From contig CAIJXW010000073.1 of assembly GCA_903824755.1 (NCBI GenBank), positions 1 through 40,400 on the forward strand: a stretch of DNA of 40,400 bases. Reading direction: 5' to 3'. The notes below the pieces were generated by a model. That model was not told where the DNA came from and searched no databases. It saw only the letters and a list, made by a program, of their open reading frames with translations. Positions 15,350 to 23,681 of the stretch are shown one piece after another. Positions within the stretch are counted from its first letter, which is position 1, and each line of letters opens with the position of its first letter. A program made the position numbers and the translations under genes. The DNA is from an uncultured Bacteroidota bacterium. GTDB taxonomy: Bacteria; Bacteroidota; Bacteroidia; Flavobacteriales; Flavobacteriaceae.

Positions 15350-16693
15350 TTAACTTTTGTTTGCGTTAACGGTATTGTAAATTATCAAGGCGTTTCCGTC
15401 AGTTAGCAGCGAAATAAAGTGACAAATATGCAATAATTGATGGTAGAGGCTTTCTTTTTCGACATTGAATTTTTCGGGTAATAGCTTTAAAATCAGTTGA
15501 TCATAATTTGATGGTTTTCCTTGATAGTTATTATTGAATGCTGTGATGAATTTGTCCAGCAAGGTGTTAATTATCTGATAGCCTGTAAGCTCTTTTTCAA
15601 TTACTTCTCTACTTTGGTATATTTTTTTAACGCTTAATTTGATAATATCGTCCATTTGAGCTTTATATTTGCTCTTATCGGTGAGAGAAAACGGGAATTT
15701 CCCTTCCAAAATCGCAGTTTCATTTTCTATAAATACCGATACTGCATCATTAATTAGGCTTCCAATTGCCAAAGCTCTCAGGTAACTAATTCGGTCTTCT
15801 TTTGTTGTTAAGGTATTATATTTTGGAGCATCGATACTATCTTTTACAAGTTTTATAAGATATTCCAACGCATAATCTTCCGAAACTAACCCAAGGTTGA
15901 TTCCGTCTTCAAAATCAATTATTGTATAACAAATATCATCGGCGGCTTCCACTAGATAGGCCAAAGGGTGTCTTTCAAAACCAATATCTGTTCCTGTTTT
16001 GTTTGAAATCATCCCTAATTCTTCGGCAACTTCCTGAAAGAATTTGGAGTCGGTTTGAAAGAAGCCATATTTTTTGTCGGCGATATTTTTTGTTGGTTTT
16101 TTAGGCAAGCTTTCCTTTGGATATTTCATAAACGCTCCCAAAGTGGCATACGAAATTCGCAAACCGCCTTCGTTTCCGGGCCTCGAACTCGTTAATACCG
16201 AGAATCCATTGGCATTTCCTTCATAATCAATAAGGTCTTGCCATTCTTTTTCGGTGAGTTGATCTTTATATTTTTGGCCTTTGCCAATAGAAAAATATTC
16301 TCCTATTGCTTTCTCGCCCGAATGTCCAAAAGGGGGATTCCCAATATCATGAGCTAGCGATGCGGCGGCAACGATGGCTCCAAAATCGTTAGCTTGATAA
16401 CCATGAATTTCTTGAAGATAGGGATATTTTTCGATGATTTTTTTTCCAACCAATCGTCCAATAGAACGCCCAACGACAGATACTTCTAGGCTATGCGTTA
16501 GTCGTGTATGAACAAAATCGGTTTTGGAAAGCGGAATTACCTGTGTTTTATCTTGAAGACTTCGGAATGCCGATGAGAAAATAATGCGGTCATAATCTAC
16601 TTCGAAACCCAATCGCAAATCGTCTTGTTCTTTGCGAAGTCTTTTGCTGGTGTCGCCTTGACGTTTTAGCGATAATAATTGTTCCCACTTCAT
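15350..16693 (-). CDS. dgt: Deoxyguanosinetriphosphate triphosphohydrolase (dGTPase)
   Basis: A 447-residue HD-domain enzyme that hydrolyses dGTP to deoxyguanosine and triphosphate. The N-terminus DYDRIIFSSAFRSLQDKTQV and TRLTHSLEV (His67) are typical; the HD pair is His115-Asp116 in SLAHDIGNPPFGHSGE, and the last metal ligand lies near LVEAADDICYTIIDFEDGI. The length and continuous domain agree with the dGTPase family. In the chromosome it borders an inverted-repeat-flanked gene cassette at 16963-18207. A 3-bp-from-consensus promoter could not be fixed; TATATTCG (minus) near the start is one mismatch from the -7 element. Confidence 0.95.
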   Translation of the reverse strand: MKWEQLLSLKRQGDTSKRLRKEQDDLRLGFEVDYDRIIFSSAFRSLQDKTQVIPLSKTDFVHTRLTHSLEVSVVGRSIGRLVGKKIIEKYPYLQEIHGYQANDFGAIVAAASLAHDIGNPPFGHSGEKAIGEYFSIGKGQKYKDQLTEKEWQDLIDYEGNANGFSVLTSSRPGNEGGLRISYATLGAFMKYPKESLPKKPTKNIADKKYGFFQTDSKFFQEVAEELGMISNKTGTDIGFERHPLAYLVEAADDICYTIIDFEDGINLGLVSEDYALEYLIKLVKDSIDAPKYNTLTTKEDRISYLRALAIGSLINDAVSVFIENETAILEGKFPFSLTDKSKYKAQMDDIIKLSVKKIYQSREVIEKELTGYQIINTLLDKFITAFNNNYQGKPSNYDQLILKLLPEKFNVEKESLYHQLLHICHFISLLTDGNALIIYNTVNANKS

Positions 16694-16962
16694 GGCTTGA
16701 GGTTTTGAGGTTTCAATGCACGAATATACGAAAAATGTAGGTGATGATTATCGATTGTTCAAAACTGAATTTGCTTAATTGTCATAAACTGCTGTATTGA
16801 TTGGGTTTTTTGGATTCTGTTTTTGAAAACATCGCCGGAGTGTAGTGTGCTAAAAGTGGTTTGGGGTTTGGTTTGCCCGAAAACTTTCGGTTAATGACTG
16901 ACTTTGTAAGTACAAAACCAACTTTCAGTTGATGACCGAAACCCAAATCTCGTGTAACTGCT
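16694..16962. other. Intergenic stretch between dgt and the cassette
   Basis: 269 bp with no gene. It contains an imperfect direct repeat, 15 of 17 bases identical: AACTTTCGGTTAATGAC (16882-16898) and AACTTTCAGTTGATGAC (16920-16936). The part next to the cassette (from about 16935) reads CCGAAACCCAAATCTCGTG then TAACTGCTGTTAGCGG, a string that includes the left terminal repeat. The GC content and texture differ from neighbouring spacers. Confidence 0.5.
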
Positions 16963-16979
16963 GTTAGCGGATGGCTTTT
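16963..16979 (+). repeat. Left terminal inverted repeat of the dgt-ahcY cassette
   Basis: GTTAGCGGATGGCTT (16963-16977) is 14/15 identical to the reverse complement of AAGCTATCCGCTAAC (18182-18196). It encodes the last residues and the stop of the 165-residue protein. Confidence 0.65.
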
Positions 16980-17461
16980 TGATTATTTATCTCCGTTTTT
17001 TCTGTTTCAGGAATTTGTTTTAATTCTTTAACTGATTCTTTAATATCTTGATAGGATAGCGTGTAAAACATAATCCCAATTGCTGAAAGTATTGTTATTA
17101 AACCAGAAATGATAATCCAAAACTCCGATTTTGTTAAATATTTTTCGGTAATTTCTTTGGAAAAACTTGAATAATCTTTTTTAATTTCTTTTATTTCTAC
17201 ATTAAAATCATCTTTTAATTTGTCATATCTTAAATGCATATTATCATTCAATCCAACTAAATCAGTCGTTTCAAATGATGTGCCTTTAGTTTTATTATTT
17301 ATGTTTTCAGATATTTCTCTACTCTTTCCAGAATTTTCTTCAGTTACATAACTTGAATAATTTTTTCCCGATTTTAATTTTTGTAAATTTTTTCTAACGT
17401 CAAATTCATTTTCATTAAAGTTTGAAAAAACAGGTTTTATTTTATTAGAATTTTTACCCAC
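16964..17461 (-). CDS. Hypothetical membrane-anchored coiled-coil protein
   Basis: A 165-residue protein starting at GTG 17461 (GKNSNKIKPVFSNFNENEFD), 2 nt after the stop of the upstream gene, so the two are probably translationally coupled. Residues 1-110 are charged and likely helical (LKDDFNVEIKEIKKDYSSFS), followed by one transmembrane segment (about 114-136, FWIIISGLITILSAIGIMFY) and a short charged tail. I recognise no family. The layout, cytosolic or extracytosolic helix plus one TM anchor, is typical of small accessory partners. Its stop codon lies within the left inverted repeat. Very AT-rich with Asn/Lys-rich composition. Confidence 0.65.
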   Translation of the reverse strand: MGKNSNKIKPVFSNFNENEFDVRKNLQKLKSGKNYSSYVTEENSGKSREISENINNKTKGTSFETTDLVGLNDNMHLRYDKLKDDFNVEIKEIKKDYSSFSKEITEKYLTKSEFWIIISGLITILSAIGIMFYTLSYQDIKESVKELKQIPETEKTEINNQKAIR

Positions 17462-17463
17462 TT

Positions 17464-18165
17464 TTAAATTGTATTTAGTTTTTCAAACAACGATTTCTCA
17501 ACAGATAAAGAAGTCATATAAACATCTTTAATAGAACTAATTTTTACTGTTTCACTAGTTTTTAATATATAATTGTCTGTATCAATTGCAAATCCAGGTT
17601 TGTTTACTCTCAATTTTTCATTTTGGAATTGTTGCTTTGTCCAAACATCATCAATATTTATCGGACCAATCTCATATTTTCCATTTTGATAGACTAAATG
17701 AAAATTTAAATCTTTAGATGGAAATTCTTCTAAAATAAATTGACTTGGAAATAAGTTTAAAAATCCTTTAAGTATGTTTTCGTATTTCATTGATTTACTT
17801 GAATACGTGCCTTGTATTCTGCAACCAATGCGAATTATATCAATACTCAAATTGTCTTTTGCAATATTAAATAAAGTCGTGAAGTTGTTAAAAAATCTTT
17901 CATTTGTGTCATTACAATGACTCATTAAAGTTATTCGATGAGTGTCTATTAGGCATTTTTTCGTAACCAAATTTTGTTCTAAACTATCAGCGAAAGAAAT
18001 CATACCGTCTCCTAATTCCCATTGTCCGTTTGGAATAATATTAGATTTTATTATTTCGTCCAAAATTTTACCTCTTTTATCAACAATTTGTGGATTTGGT
18101 TCAAATCTCACTTCCAATATTAGTTTTCTGTTTAGGATTGATGATGAGTCAATTGTATTTTTCAT
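17464..18165 (-). CDS. Hypothetical protein, weakly TIGR04255-like
   Basis: 233 residues, start ATG 18165 (MKNTIDSSSILNRKLILEVR). No signal peptide or TM segment. The order of features LILEVRFEPNP near the start, IDIIRIGCRIQGTY in the middle and GFAIDTDNYI later recalls the sporadically distributed TIGR04255 family (strand, then R-I-G-x-R, then a D-x-D-x-Y strand). The match is by eye and weak. It is the first gene of a two-gene unit with the membrane-anchored partner, and the unit is flanked by inverted repeats between the core genes dgt and ahcY, which suggests transfer. Function unknown. Confidence 0.65.
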   Translation of the reverse strand: MKNTIDSSSILNRKLILEVRFEPNPQIVDKRGKILDEIIKSNIIPNGQWELGDGMISFADSLEQNLVTKKCLIDTHRITLMSHCNDTNERFFNNFTTLFNIAKDNLSIDIIRIGCRIQGTYSSKSMKYENILKGFLNLFPSQFILEEFPSKDLNFHLVYQNGKYEIGPINIDDVWTKQQFQNEKLRVNKPGFAIDTDNYILKTSETVKISSIKDVYMTSLSVEKSLFEKLNTI

Positions 18166-18181
18166 TTTTCATTTTTTTTTT

Positions 18182-18207
18182 AAGCTATCCGCTAACTATC
18201 CGCTAAC
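18182..18207 (-). repeat. Right terminal inverted repeat plus tandem copy
   Basis: AAGCTATCCGCTAAC (18182-18196) is immediately followed by TATCCGCTAAC (18197-18207). The first pairs with the left terminal repeat at 16963. The tandem 11-bp duplication may mark a repeated insertion or recombination point. Confidence 0.65.
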
Positions 18208-18489
18208 CTCTACAAAGTAGAGCCTATCTCCCCAAATCTGGGTAATTCACCAAAGTCTAGCTTCGCGTTTTTTCTTTTAATAAATAATTGGGGATATTGG
18301 ATATGGTGTCGGCATATACTTTATTCTAATTGTTCATTACTCGAACAAATGTAACTCAAAATAGTAGTAAAAGATTTTTTGAAACGGTTAAATTTTCAAA
18401 AAAAGATTTTTTATTGTATTTCCTTATCAGGAGCGGGTTCAGGAGGGTTTTTTGAGCGGTTTTTAGTACTACAATAAGGAGAAATTTAT
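18208..18489. other. AT-rich intergenic spacer
   Basis: About 280 bp with no convincing gene. It contains GTAGAGCCTATCTCCCCAAA and other moderately GC-rich pieces, and a short string CCTTATCAGGAGCGGGTTCA, but I see no promoter, tRNA or clear hairpin. Confidence 0.4.
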
Positions 18490-18690
18490 GGCTAAAATAC
18501 AGTCGTTTTCAAAGTCGCATTTTGTTCGAAAATCGCTCTTTGAACCGCAAGCTGCGTGAAGGATAAAAGCGAAAAGCCCACAGCCATGTGGAGCGATAGC
18601 GGAACCTGGCGAGGACTTGTAGCGGATAGCCTGACCGAGTTTTGTGATGGCTTCTTGGTTTGTAATAGCGTTCTAAACGAGGGCACGCCC
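18490..18690 (+). other. GC-rich non-coding block with repeated AGCG-type motifs
   Basis: About 200 bp, richer in GC than the surroundings, lying beyond the ahcY terminator. It holds a series of related strings: AAGCGAAAAGCCC, GCGATAGCGGAACC and TAGCGGATAGCCTGACC (18620 on), with a small hairpin CCACA-GCCA-TGTGG. Several short open frames cross it on both strands but none has a protein-like composition. TAGCGGATAG (18620-18629) is the same decamer as in the terminal repeats of the nearby cassette. From memory, similar blocks recur in Flavobacterium spacers; that needs a search. Confidence 0.45.
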
Positions 18691-18691
18691 C

Positions 18692-18721
18692 AAAAAAAAC
18701 CCTCACATTTCTGTAAGGGTT
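18692..18721 (-). terminator. Intrinsic terminator of ahcY
   Basis: On the minus strand, AACCCTTACAGAAATGTGAG then GGTT forms a 10-bp stem with one mismatch and a 4-nt loop, followed by T8 (plus-strand A run 18692-18699). Confidence 0.9.
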
Positions 18722-18764
18722 CTGAAGTTATAGGATTGCTTTGATTTGCATCTTCTAGCGTGTC

Positions 18765-20081
18765 CTAATATCTGTAATATTCTGGTTTGAAAGGCCCTTG
18801 AACCCCCACACCTATATAGTCTGCTTGGTCTTGACGCAAGGTTTCTAATTCAACACCTAGTTTTGCTAAGTGCAACATGGCCACTTTTTCGTCCAAATGT
18901 TTTGGTAACATATAGACATCATTTTTATAGGCAGCACTGTTTTTCCACAATTCGATTTGGGCTAATGTTTGGTTTGTAAACGAGTTACTCATCACAAAAC
19001 TTGGGTGACCAGTAGCGCAACCTAGGTTTACTAAACGTCCTTCGGCCAACACTAATATGTCCACACCATCGATGGTATATTTATCTACTTGTGGTTTGAT
19101 TTCTACTTTCGTATGACCATAGTTTGTGTTTAACCACGCCATATCAATCTCGTTGTCAAAATGCCCAATGTTGCAAACAATCGTTTTGTCTTTCATCGCT
19201 CGGAAATCGCTTTCCAAAACAATATCTTTATTTCCAGTAGTCGTTATTACGATATCGGCAGTTCCGATTACGGTAGCTAATTTTTTTACTTCAAACCCGT
19301 CCATCGCTGCTTGCAAGGCACAAATTGGGTCAATTTCGGTCACTGTTACAATAGATCCTGCACCTTTGAACGAGGCAGCAGTCCCTTTTCCTACATCTCC
19401 ATAACCGCAAACTACAACACGTTTTCCTGCCAACATAATATCTGTAGCTCTTCGAACCGCATCAACAGCACTTTCTTTGCAACCGTATTTGTTGTCGAAT
19501 TTTGATTTTGTCACCGAGTCATTCACATTAATTGCTGGCATTGGCAACGTTCCTGCTTTTACTCTTTCATATAATCTATGAACTCCTGTAGTGGTTTCTT
19601 CACTCAATCCTTTGATTCCAGCAACTAATTCTGGATAGCGATCAATCACCATATTGGTCAAATCTCCACCGTCATCAAGAATCATATTCAACGGTTTTCT
19701 GTCCTCACCAAAAAATAATGTTTGCTCGATACACCAGTCAAAATCAGGCTCATTCAAACCTTTCCAGGCATAAACCTGAATCCCAGCAGCAGCAATTGCA
19801 GCCGCAGCTTGATCTTGAGTAGAAAAAATATTGCAAGAACTCCAAGTCACTTCCGCACCTAATGCAATCAGTGTTTCAATCAACACCGCCGTTTGAATCG
19901 TCATGTGCAAACACCCAGCAATACGAGCACCAGCAAGAGGTTGTTCGTTTTTATATTCTGCTCGAAGGGCCATCAAACCTGGCATTTCGGCCTCGGCCAA
20001 TTCAATTTCTTTTCTTCCCCAAGCCGCCAAGGAAATGTCTTTTACTTTGAAAGCCACATAAGGCATAGTCGTTGTACTCAT
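18765..20081 (-). CDS. ahcY: Adenosylhomocysteinase (SAH hydrolase)
   Basis: A 438-residue NAD-dependent enzyme that splits S-adenosylhomocysteine into homocysteine and adenosine and so keeps methylation going. Visible: substrate-site [20 protein letters not shown] and [31 protein letters not shown] (Lys that contacts substrate), NAD-binding [17 protein letters not shown] with the following [18 protein letters not shown], and the C-terminal [21 protein letters not shown] that reaches the neighbouring subunit's NAD. The length is typical. A -7 element TAAATTTG (20112-20119, minus) lies upstream. Divergent from the phosphopantetheinyl transferase operon. Confidence 0.98.
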   Translation of the reverse strand: MSTTTMPYVAFKVKDISLAAWGRKEIELAEAEMPGLMALRAEYKNEQPLAGARIAGCLHMTIQTAVLIETLIALGAEVTWSSCNIFSTQDQAAAAIAAAGIQVYAWKGLNEPDFDWCIEQTLFFGEDRKPLNMILDDGGDLTNMVIDRYPELVAGIKGLSEETTTGVHRLYERVKAGTLPMPAINVNDSVTKSKFDNKYGCKESAVDAVRRATDIMLAGKRVVVCGYGDVGKGTAASFKGAGSIVTVTEIDPICALQAAMDGFEVKKLATVIGTADIVITTTGNKDIVLESDFRAMKDKTIVCNIGHFDNEIDMAWLNTNYGHTKVEIKPQVDKYTIDGVDILVLAEGRLVNLGCATGHPSFVMSNSFTNQTLAQIELWKNSAAYKNDVYMLPKHLDEKVAMLHLAKLGVELETLRQDQADYIGVGVQGPFKPEYYRY

Positions 20082-20111
20082 TTATAGTATATTTGTATTG
20101 ATAATTTTTTG

Positions 20112-20119
20112 CAAATTTA
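20112..20119 (-). promoter_or_regulatory. -7 element for ahcY
   Basis: Minus-strand TAAATTTG matches TAnnTTTG about 30 nt upstream of the ahcY ATG. No TTG at the usual -33 position. Confidence 0.5.
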
Positions 20120-20207
20120 AACAATAGGTTATGATATAAAAAACTTTTCAGCACTAATTATGAATTGTTTGAGTGACTAACCTTTTGAAAAACAATTTAA
20201 TAATTTA

Positions 20208-20291
20208 TTTTTTTTGGAGCTATTCCCGCTGTACACTATATCTCTTGTGGCGAAAAAACGCCACAAGAGGATATCGTTTCCATCGGGGCTA
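20208..20291 (+). repeat. Dispersed structured repeat, copy B
   Basis: T8 then a 76-nt unit from GGAGCTATT to GGGGCTA, the same length as copy A at 8534-8617. Fold: AGC/GCT outer pair, CCCG/CGGG, and the central hairpin CTCTTGTGGCG/CGCCACAAGAG with an A6 loop. It ends 40 nt before the phosphopantetheinyl transferase start, so it may be part of that operon's 5' leader. Confidence 0.8.
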
Positions 20292-20331
20292 AAAAACACT
20301 CAACAGCAACACATTAGAAACAAATAAACAA

Positions 20332-20967
20332 ATGCCACTCTATAAAACTATTGCCGTTTCCAATCATACAAAAGTCTATATCTGGAAAATCACCGAATCT
20401 TTCCAAGCACTTTTGAACGCCGTTGTTTTGAATCAAATCAGCAACAACCGACTAGCAGCAATGAAATCCGAAATGCACCAACGTGGTTTTCTTAGCATTC
20501 GCAAACTTCTCCAAGAAGCAGGCTATACGGACAATGATTTGAAATATGACGCCTTCGGGAAGCCCCATCTAATCGATAATAAACACATTTCTATCACCCA
20601 CTCGCACCACTTTTCGGCACTAATCATCAGTAACGAACCCTGCGGAATCGACATAGAAATGAATAGAGAAAAAATTATCGGCATTGCTACAAAATTTATC
20701 GAGTCTGAATTGGACTATTTAAACCCTGAAAACGAGCCTGAATACATAAAAAAATTAACCATTATTTGGGGTGCAAAAGAATGTATTTTTAAAATAAAAA
20801 ATGAAGAAGGGATTAGTTTTAAAAATCATATTTCTGTCGAGCCTTTTGAGTTGTCTCAAAATCAAACCCTCGCAAAATTGCATATCCCAGAAACAATTTG
20901 TTCCTTTGAAATCCATTTCGAATCCATCGAAGAATTTGCTTTGGTTTATGCCTTCATAAAAAAATAA
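20332..20967 (+). CDS. 4'-phosphopantetheinyl transferase superfamily protein
   Basis: A 211-residue Sfp-type enzyme that moves the phosphopantetheine arm of CoA to a Ser on carrier proteins. The signature CGIDIEM (Asp106, Glu109 region) and W146GAKE150CIFK (W-x-x-K-E) are present, as is ISITHSHHFSALI, the His-containing first motif. The protein is slightly shorter than Sfp (about 224). Its stop is followed after 2 nt by pnuC, indicating an operon. The carrier target is unknown, as no PKS or NRPS genes are visible nearby. Confidence 0.9.
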   Translation: MPLYKTIAVSNHTKVYIWKITESFQALLNAVVLNQISNNRLAAMKSEMHQRGFLSIRKLLQEAGYTDNDLKYDAFGKPHLIDNKHISITHSHHFSALIISNEPCGIDIEMNREKIIGIATKFIESELDYLNPENEPEYIKKLTIIWGAKECIFKIKNEEGISFKNHISVEPFELSQNQTLAKLHIPETICSFEIHFESIEEFALVYAFIKK

Positions 20968-20969
20968 TC

Positions 20970-21602
20970 ATGCTAGACTTTTTTTTTGCACAATATAAAA
21001 CCTACCCAAATTCAGAAATTTTTCTAGAAATTACAGCCATAATTTTCGGATTATTAAGCGTTTGGTTTGCAAAAAAAGACCATATTTGGGTTTTCCCCAC
21101 AGGAATAATCAACACCTCAATATATGTTTATCTTTTATGGAAATGGGGACTACTAGGTGACATGATGATCAACGGGTATTATTTTGCAATGAGTATTTTT
21201 GGCTGGTATCACTGGACTCGAAAGAAAGAAGGTGTACCGGAATTTCCGATTTCTAGACTTTCAAAATCAGAAAAAAAGACCGCTATACTGCTATTTATAG
21301 CAACAATTTTATTTGTATTATTTATTTATCAGTATTTTAATAAATTTACATCTTCGTTTGCCTATGTTGATACTCTGGTCACAGGGATTTTCTTTGTAGG
21401 TATGTGGCTCATGGCCAAACGAAAAATCGAAAACTGGATCTTGTGGATTATAGGCGATATCATCTCTATTCCAATGTATTTTTTTAAAGGATATACATTT
21501 ACAAGCATACAATATATTATATTTACAATTATTGCCATATTGGGCTATTTAGAATGGAAGAAAACCTTAAACAACTCCAGAATACTGGAAAAGACATTAT
21601 AA
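20970..21602 (+). CDS. pnuC: PnuC family vitamin transporter (nicotinamide riboside or thiamine type)
   Basis: A 210-residue inner-membrane protein with about seven hydrophobic segments. PnuC hallmarks are IFGLLSVWFAKKDHIWVFPTG, NTSIYVYLLWKWGLLGDMMIN, FGWYHW, and ENWILWIIGDIISIPMYFFKG near the end. PnuC proteins let nicotinamide riboside in by facilitated diffusion; relatives (PnuT) carry thiamine. Its 3' end overlaps by 49 nt a gene whose N-terminal domain is a NadR-like ATPase, which fits uptake coupled to phosphorylation trapping. A TPP riboswitch-controlled receptor 2.5 kb downstream leaves thiamine as a possible substrate. Confidence 0.88.
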   Translation: MLDFFFAQYKTYPNSEIFLEITAIIFGLLSVWFAKKDHIWVFPTGIINTSIYVYLLWKWGLLGDMMINGYYFAMSIFGWYHWTRKKEGVPEFPISRLSKSEKKTAILLFIATILFVLFIYQYFNKFTSSFAYVDTLVTGIFFVGMWLMAKRKIENWILWIIGDIISIPMYFFKGYTFTSIQYIIFTIIAILGYLEWKKTLNNSRILEKTL

Positions 21603-23671
21603 AAATTGCAATCTACGGACCTGAAAGTACAGGAAAAACGACATTAGCAAAACAATTAGCCCTGCACTATAATACGGTTTGGGCTCCCGAATATGCAAGA
21701 GAATATTTGCAAAAAAAATGGAATTCCAAAAAAGAAATTTGTGCCGAAGAAGATTTACTTCCCATTGCAATCGGCCAAATGCAAATAGAAAATGAAGCAC
21801 TCGAAAATGCCAATCAATTTCTTTTTGCCGACACTTGCCTAATGATTACAAAGGTTTTCTCCGAAATTTATTACGGATTTTGCAATCCAAATATCGATAA
21901 AGCCGCAAGAAAACATCGATATGATTTGTTTTTTCTGACCGATATTGATGTGCCTTGGGAAATGGACGATTTGCGGGACAAACCAAAAGGGCGAGAGGTT
22001 ACATTTGATACTTTCAGAAAAGCATTAATCGATTGCAACAAACCCTTTATTGTCCTGAAAGGGAATCAAAAACAACGGTTCAGTCAAGCAATTATTATTT
22101 TGAAAGCTCTCGAAAAATCTAAGAAACTTGGACTTTCTTCCCATCAATTTGTGCAAATTTATGAATCGGGAATAGCAATTGAGGCCATTGAATTTCAATT
22201 AGATAGGTATCAAAACGGAATTCAAAAAACAATTATCGATAGACCAGCAATTATAAATGACGGAATTTTGCAGTTCTCCCCCGAAGAGCATCGAGATTTC
22301 TCGAAGCAATTTGATGATAAAAAACAAAAATTAAAACTAAAGAAATTTGTACCCGCATCAGGAGCTGCAAGCAGAATGTTTAAATTTCTAATCGAATTTC
22401 TAAATGAATTTGATGCAGAAAATGAAACGATAAACGCCTATATCAATAGAAAAAACGCAGCTGATTTAATGATTTTTTTGTCAGGAATGGAAAAGTTCCC
22501 CTTCTATCATCAAATCGATGAATTTTTAAAAAATAAATTCTCTGATTTCAATTCGTGGTCAAGAGACAAAAAAAATCATCAATTTATTTATACACTCTTA
22601 AACGAAAAATCCTTCGAATATGCATCAAAACCCAAAGGTGTTTTGCCATTTCATACCTACAAAAATCGATTAGCAACTCCCATAGAGGAGCATTTGTTTG
22701 AAAGCATTTATTATGCAGCATCAAATAATGAGTCGTTTTTGCATTTTACAATTTCTCAAAACCATCAAGAACATTTCGAAAGTGCTATCAAATTAGTAAA
22801 ACAAAAAATTGAAAAGGATACTAAAACTAAAATAAATATTAACTTTTCGTATCAAAATACAGCAACAAATTCTATTGCCGTTAACTCCGAAAACGAACCG
22901 ATTCAAAATGAATTTGGCGAATTGGTTTTTCGGCCAGGTGGTCACGGAGCTTTAATTCAGAACCTAAATCAATTGGACGCAGATATTGTTTTTATTAAAA
23001 ACATTGATAATATAATTCAAAATAATATTGATACAATCGCCCTCTACAAAAAATCTCTTGCAGGAATATTGTGTCATTACCAACAAATAATTTTTAATTA
23101 TTTGAAAATAATGGAGTCAAATACGCCCGAAATTATTGACGAAATAACAAGTTTTGTAGAGAATGATTTGAAAATTTCAATTATTGAAGATTTCACAAAA
23201 TATACGCTAGAAAACAAAATCGAATACCTGAAAAATGTATTAAATAGACCTATTCGCGTTTGCGGAATGGTGAAAAACGAAGGGGAAGTAGGCGGTGGTC
23301 CATTTTGGGTAAAAGACGCAAAAGGATTTGTATCGCTCCAAATTGTTGAAACCGCACAAATCGATTTGGCTAATGTAAATCAAAACGAAATTCATAAAAA
23401 AGCAACACATTTCAACCCAGTAGATTTAGTGTGTGGTATAAAAAATTATAAAGGAATTAAATTCAATTTAGAGCAGTTTATTGACGCTAACAGTGGCTTT
23501 GTTGTAGAAAAAACCAAAAAAGGGAAGTATCTAAAAGCCTATGAATTGCCAGGTTTGTGGAACGGAGCTATGGCCAATTGGATTACAATTTTTGTAGAAA
23601 TACCACTAATTACTTTTAATCCAGTAAAAACCGTCAACGACTTGCTAAAACCAGCACATCAAAATGATTAA
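21554..23671 (+). CDS. NadR-like ATPase fused to DUF4301
   Basis: 705 residues. Residues of about 15-190 form an AAA/P-loop domain like the ribosylnicotinamide kinase part of NadR: Walker A GPESTGKTT (22-30), then PEYAREYL, FADTCLMITKVFSEIYYG, FFLTDIDVPWEMDDLRDKP and FIVLKGNQKQRF. Residues of about 195-705 match DUF4301 (FVPASGAASRMFKFL, KPKGVLPFHTYKNRLATPIEEHLFE, VFRPGGHGALIQNLNQLDADIVFIKNID, GMVKNEGEVGGGPFWVKD, ATHFNPVDLVC). DUF4301 has nucleotidyltransferase-like features, but its activity is not known to me. The gene starts inside pnuC (49-nt overlap), pointing to translational coupling. The kinase probably phosphorylates the vitamin that PnuC imports; this is inferred. Confidence 0.85.
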   Translation: MEENLKQLQNTGKDIIKIAIYGPESTGKTTLAKQLALHYNTVWAPEYAREYLQKKWNSKKEICAEEDLLPIAIGQMQIENEALENANQFLFADTCLMITKVFSEIYYGFCNPNIDKAARKHRYDLFFLTDIDVPWEMDDLRDKPKGREVTFDTFRKALIDCNKPFIVLKGNQKQRFSQAIIILKALEKSKKLGLSSHQFVQIYESGIAIEAIEFQLDRYQNGIQKTIIDRPAIINDGILQFSPEEHRDFSKQFDDKKQKLKLKKFVPASGAASRMFKFLIEFLNEFDAENETINAYINRKNAADLMIFLSGMEKFPFYHQIDEFLKNKFSDFNSWSRDKKNHQFIYTLLNEKSFEYASKPKGVLPFHTYKNRLATPIEEHLFESIYYAASNNESFLHFTISQNHQEHFESAIKLVKQKIEKDTKTKININFSYQNTATNSIAVNSENEPIQNEFGELVFRPGGHGALIQNLNQLDADIVFIKNIDNIIQNNIDTIALYKKSLAGILCHYQQIIFNYLKIMESNTPEIIDEITSFVENDLKISIIEDFTKYTLENKIEYLKNVLNRPIRVCGMVKNEGEVGGGPFWVKDAKGFVSLQIVETAQIDLANVNQNEIHKKATHFNPVDLVCGIKNYKGIKFNLEQFIDANSGFVVEKTKKGKYLKAYELPGLWNGAMANWITIFVEIPLITFNPVKTVNDLLKPAHQND

Positions 23672-23681
23672 TTTTAAATAA

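Noticed and set aside
18492-18744. Overlapping 62-65-residue frames on both strands in the GC-rich block
   Set aside because: Frames are open because stop codons are rare in the GC-rich repeat; composition is not protein-like and the frames run through the ahcY terminator.
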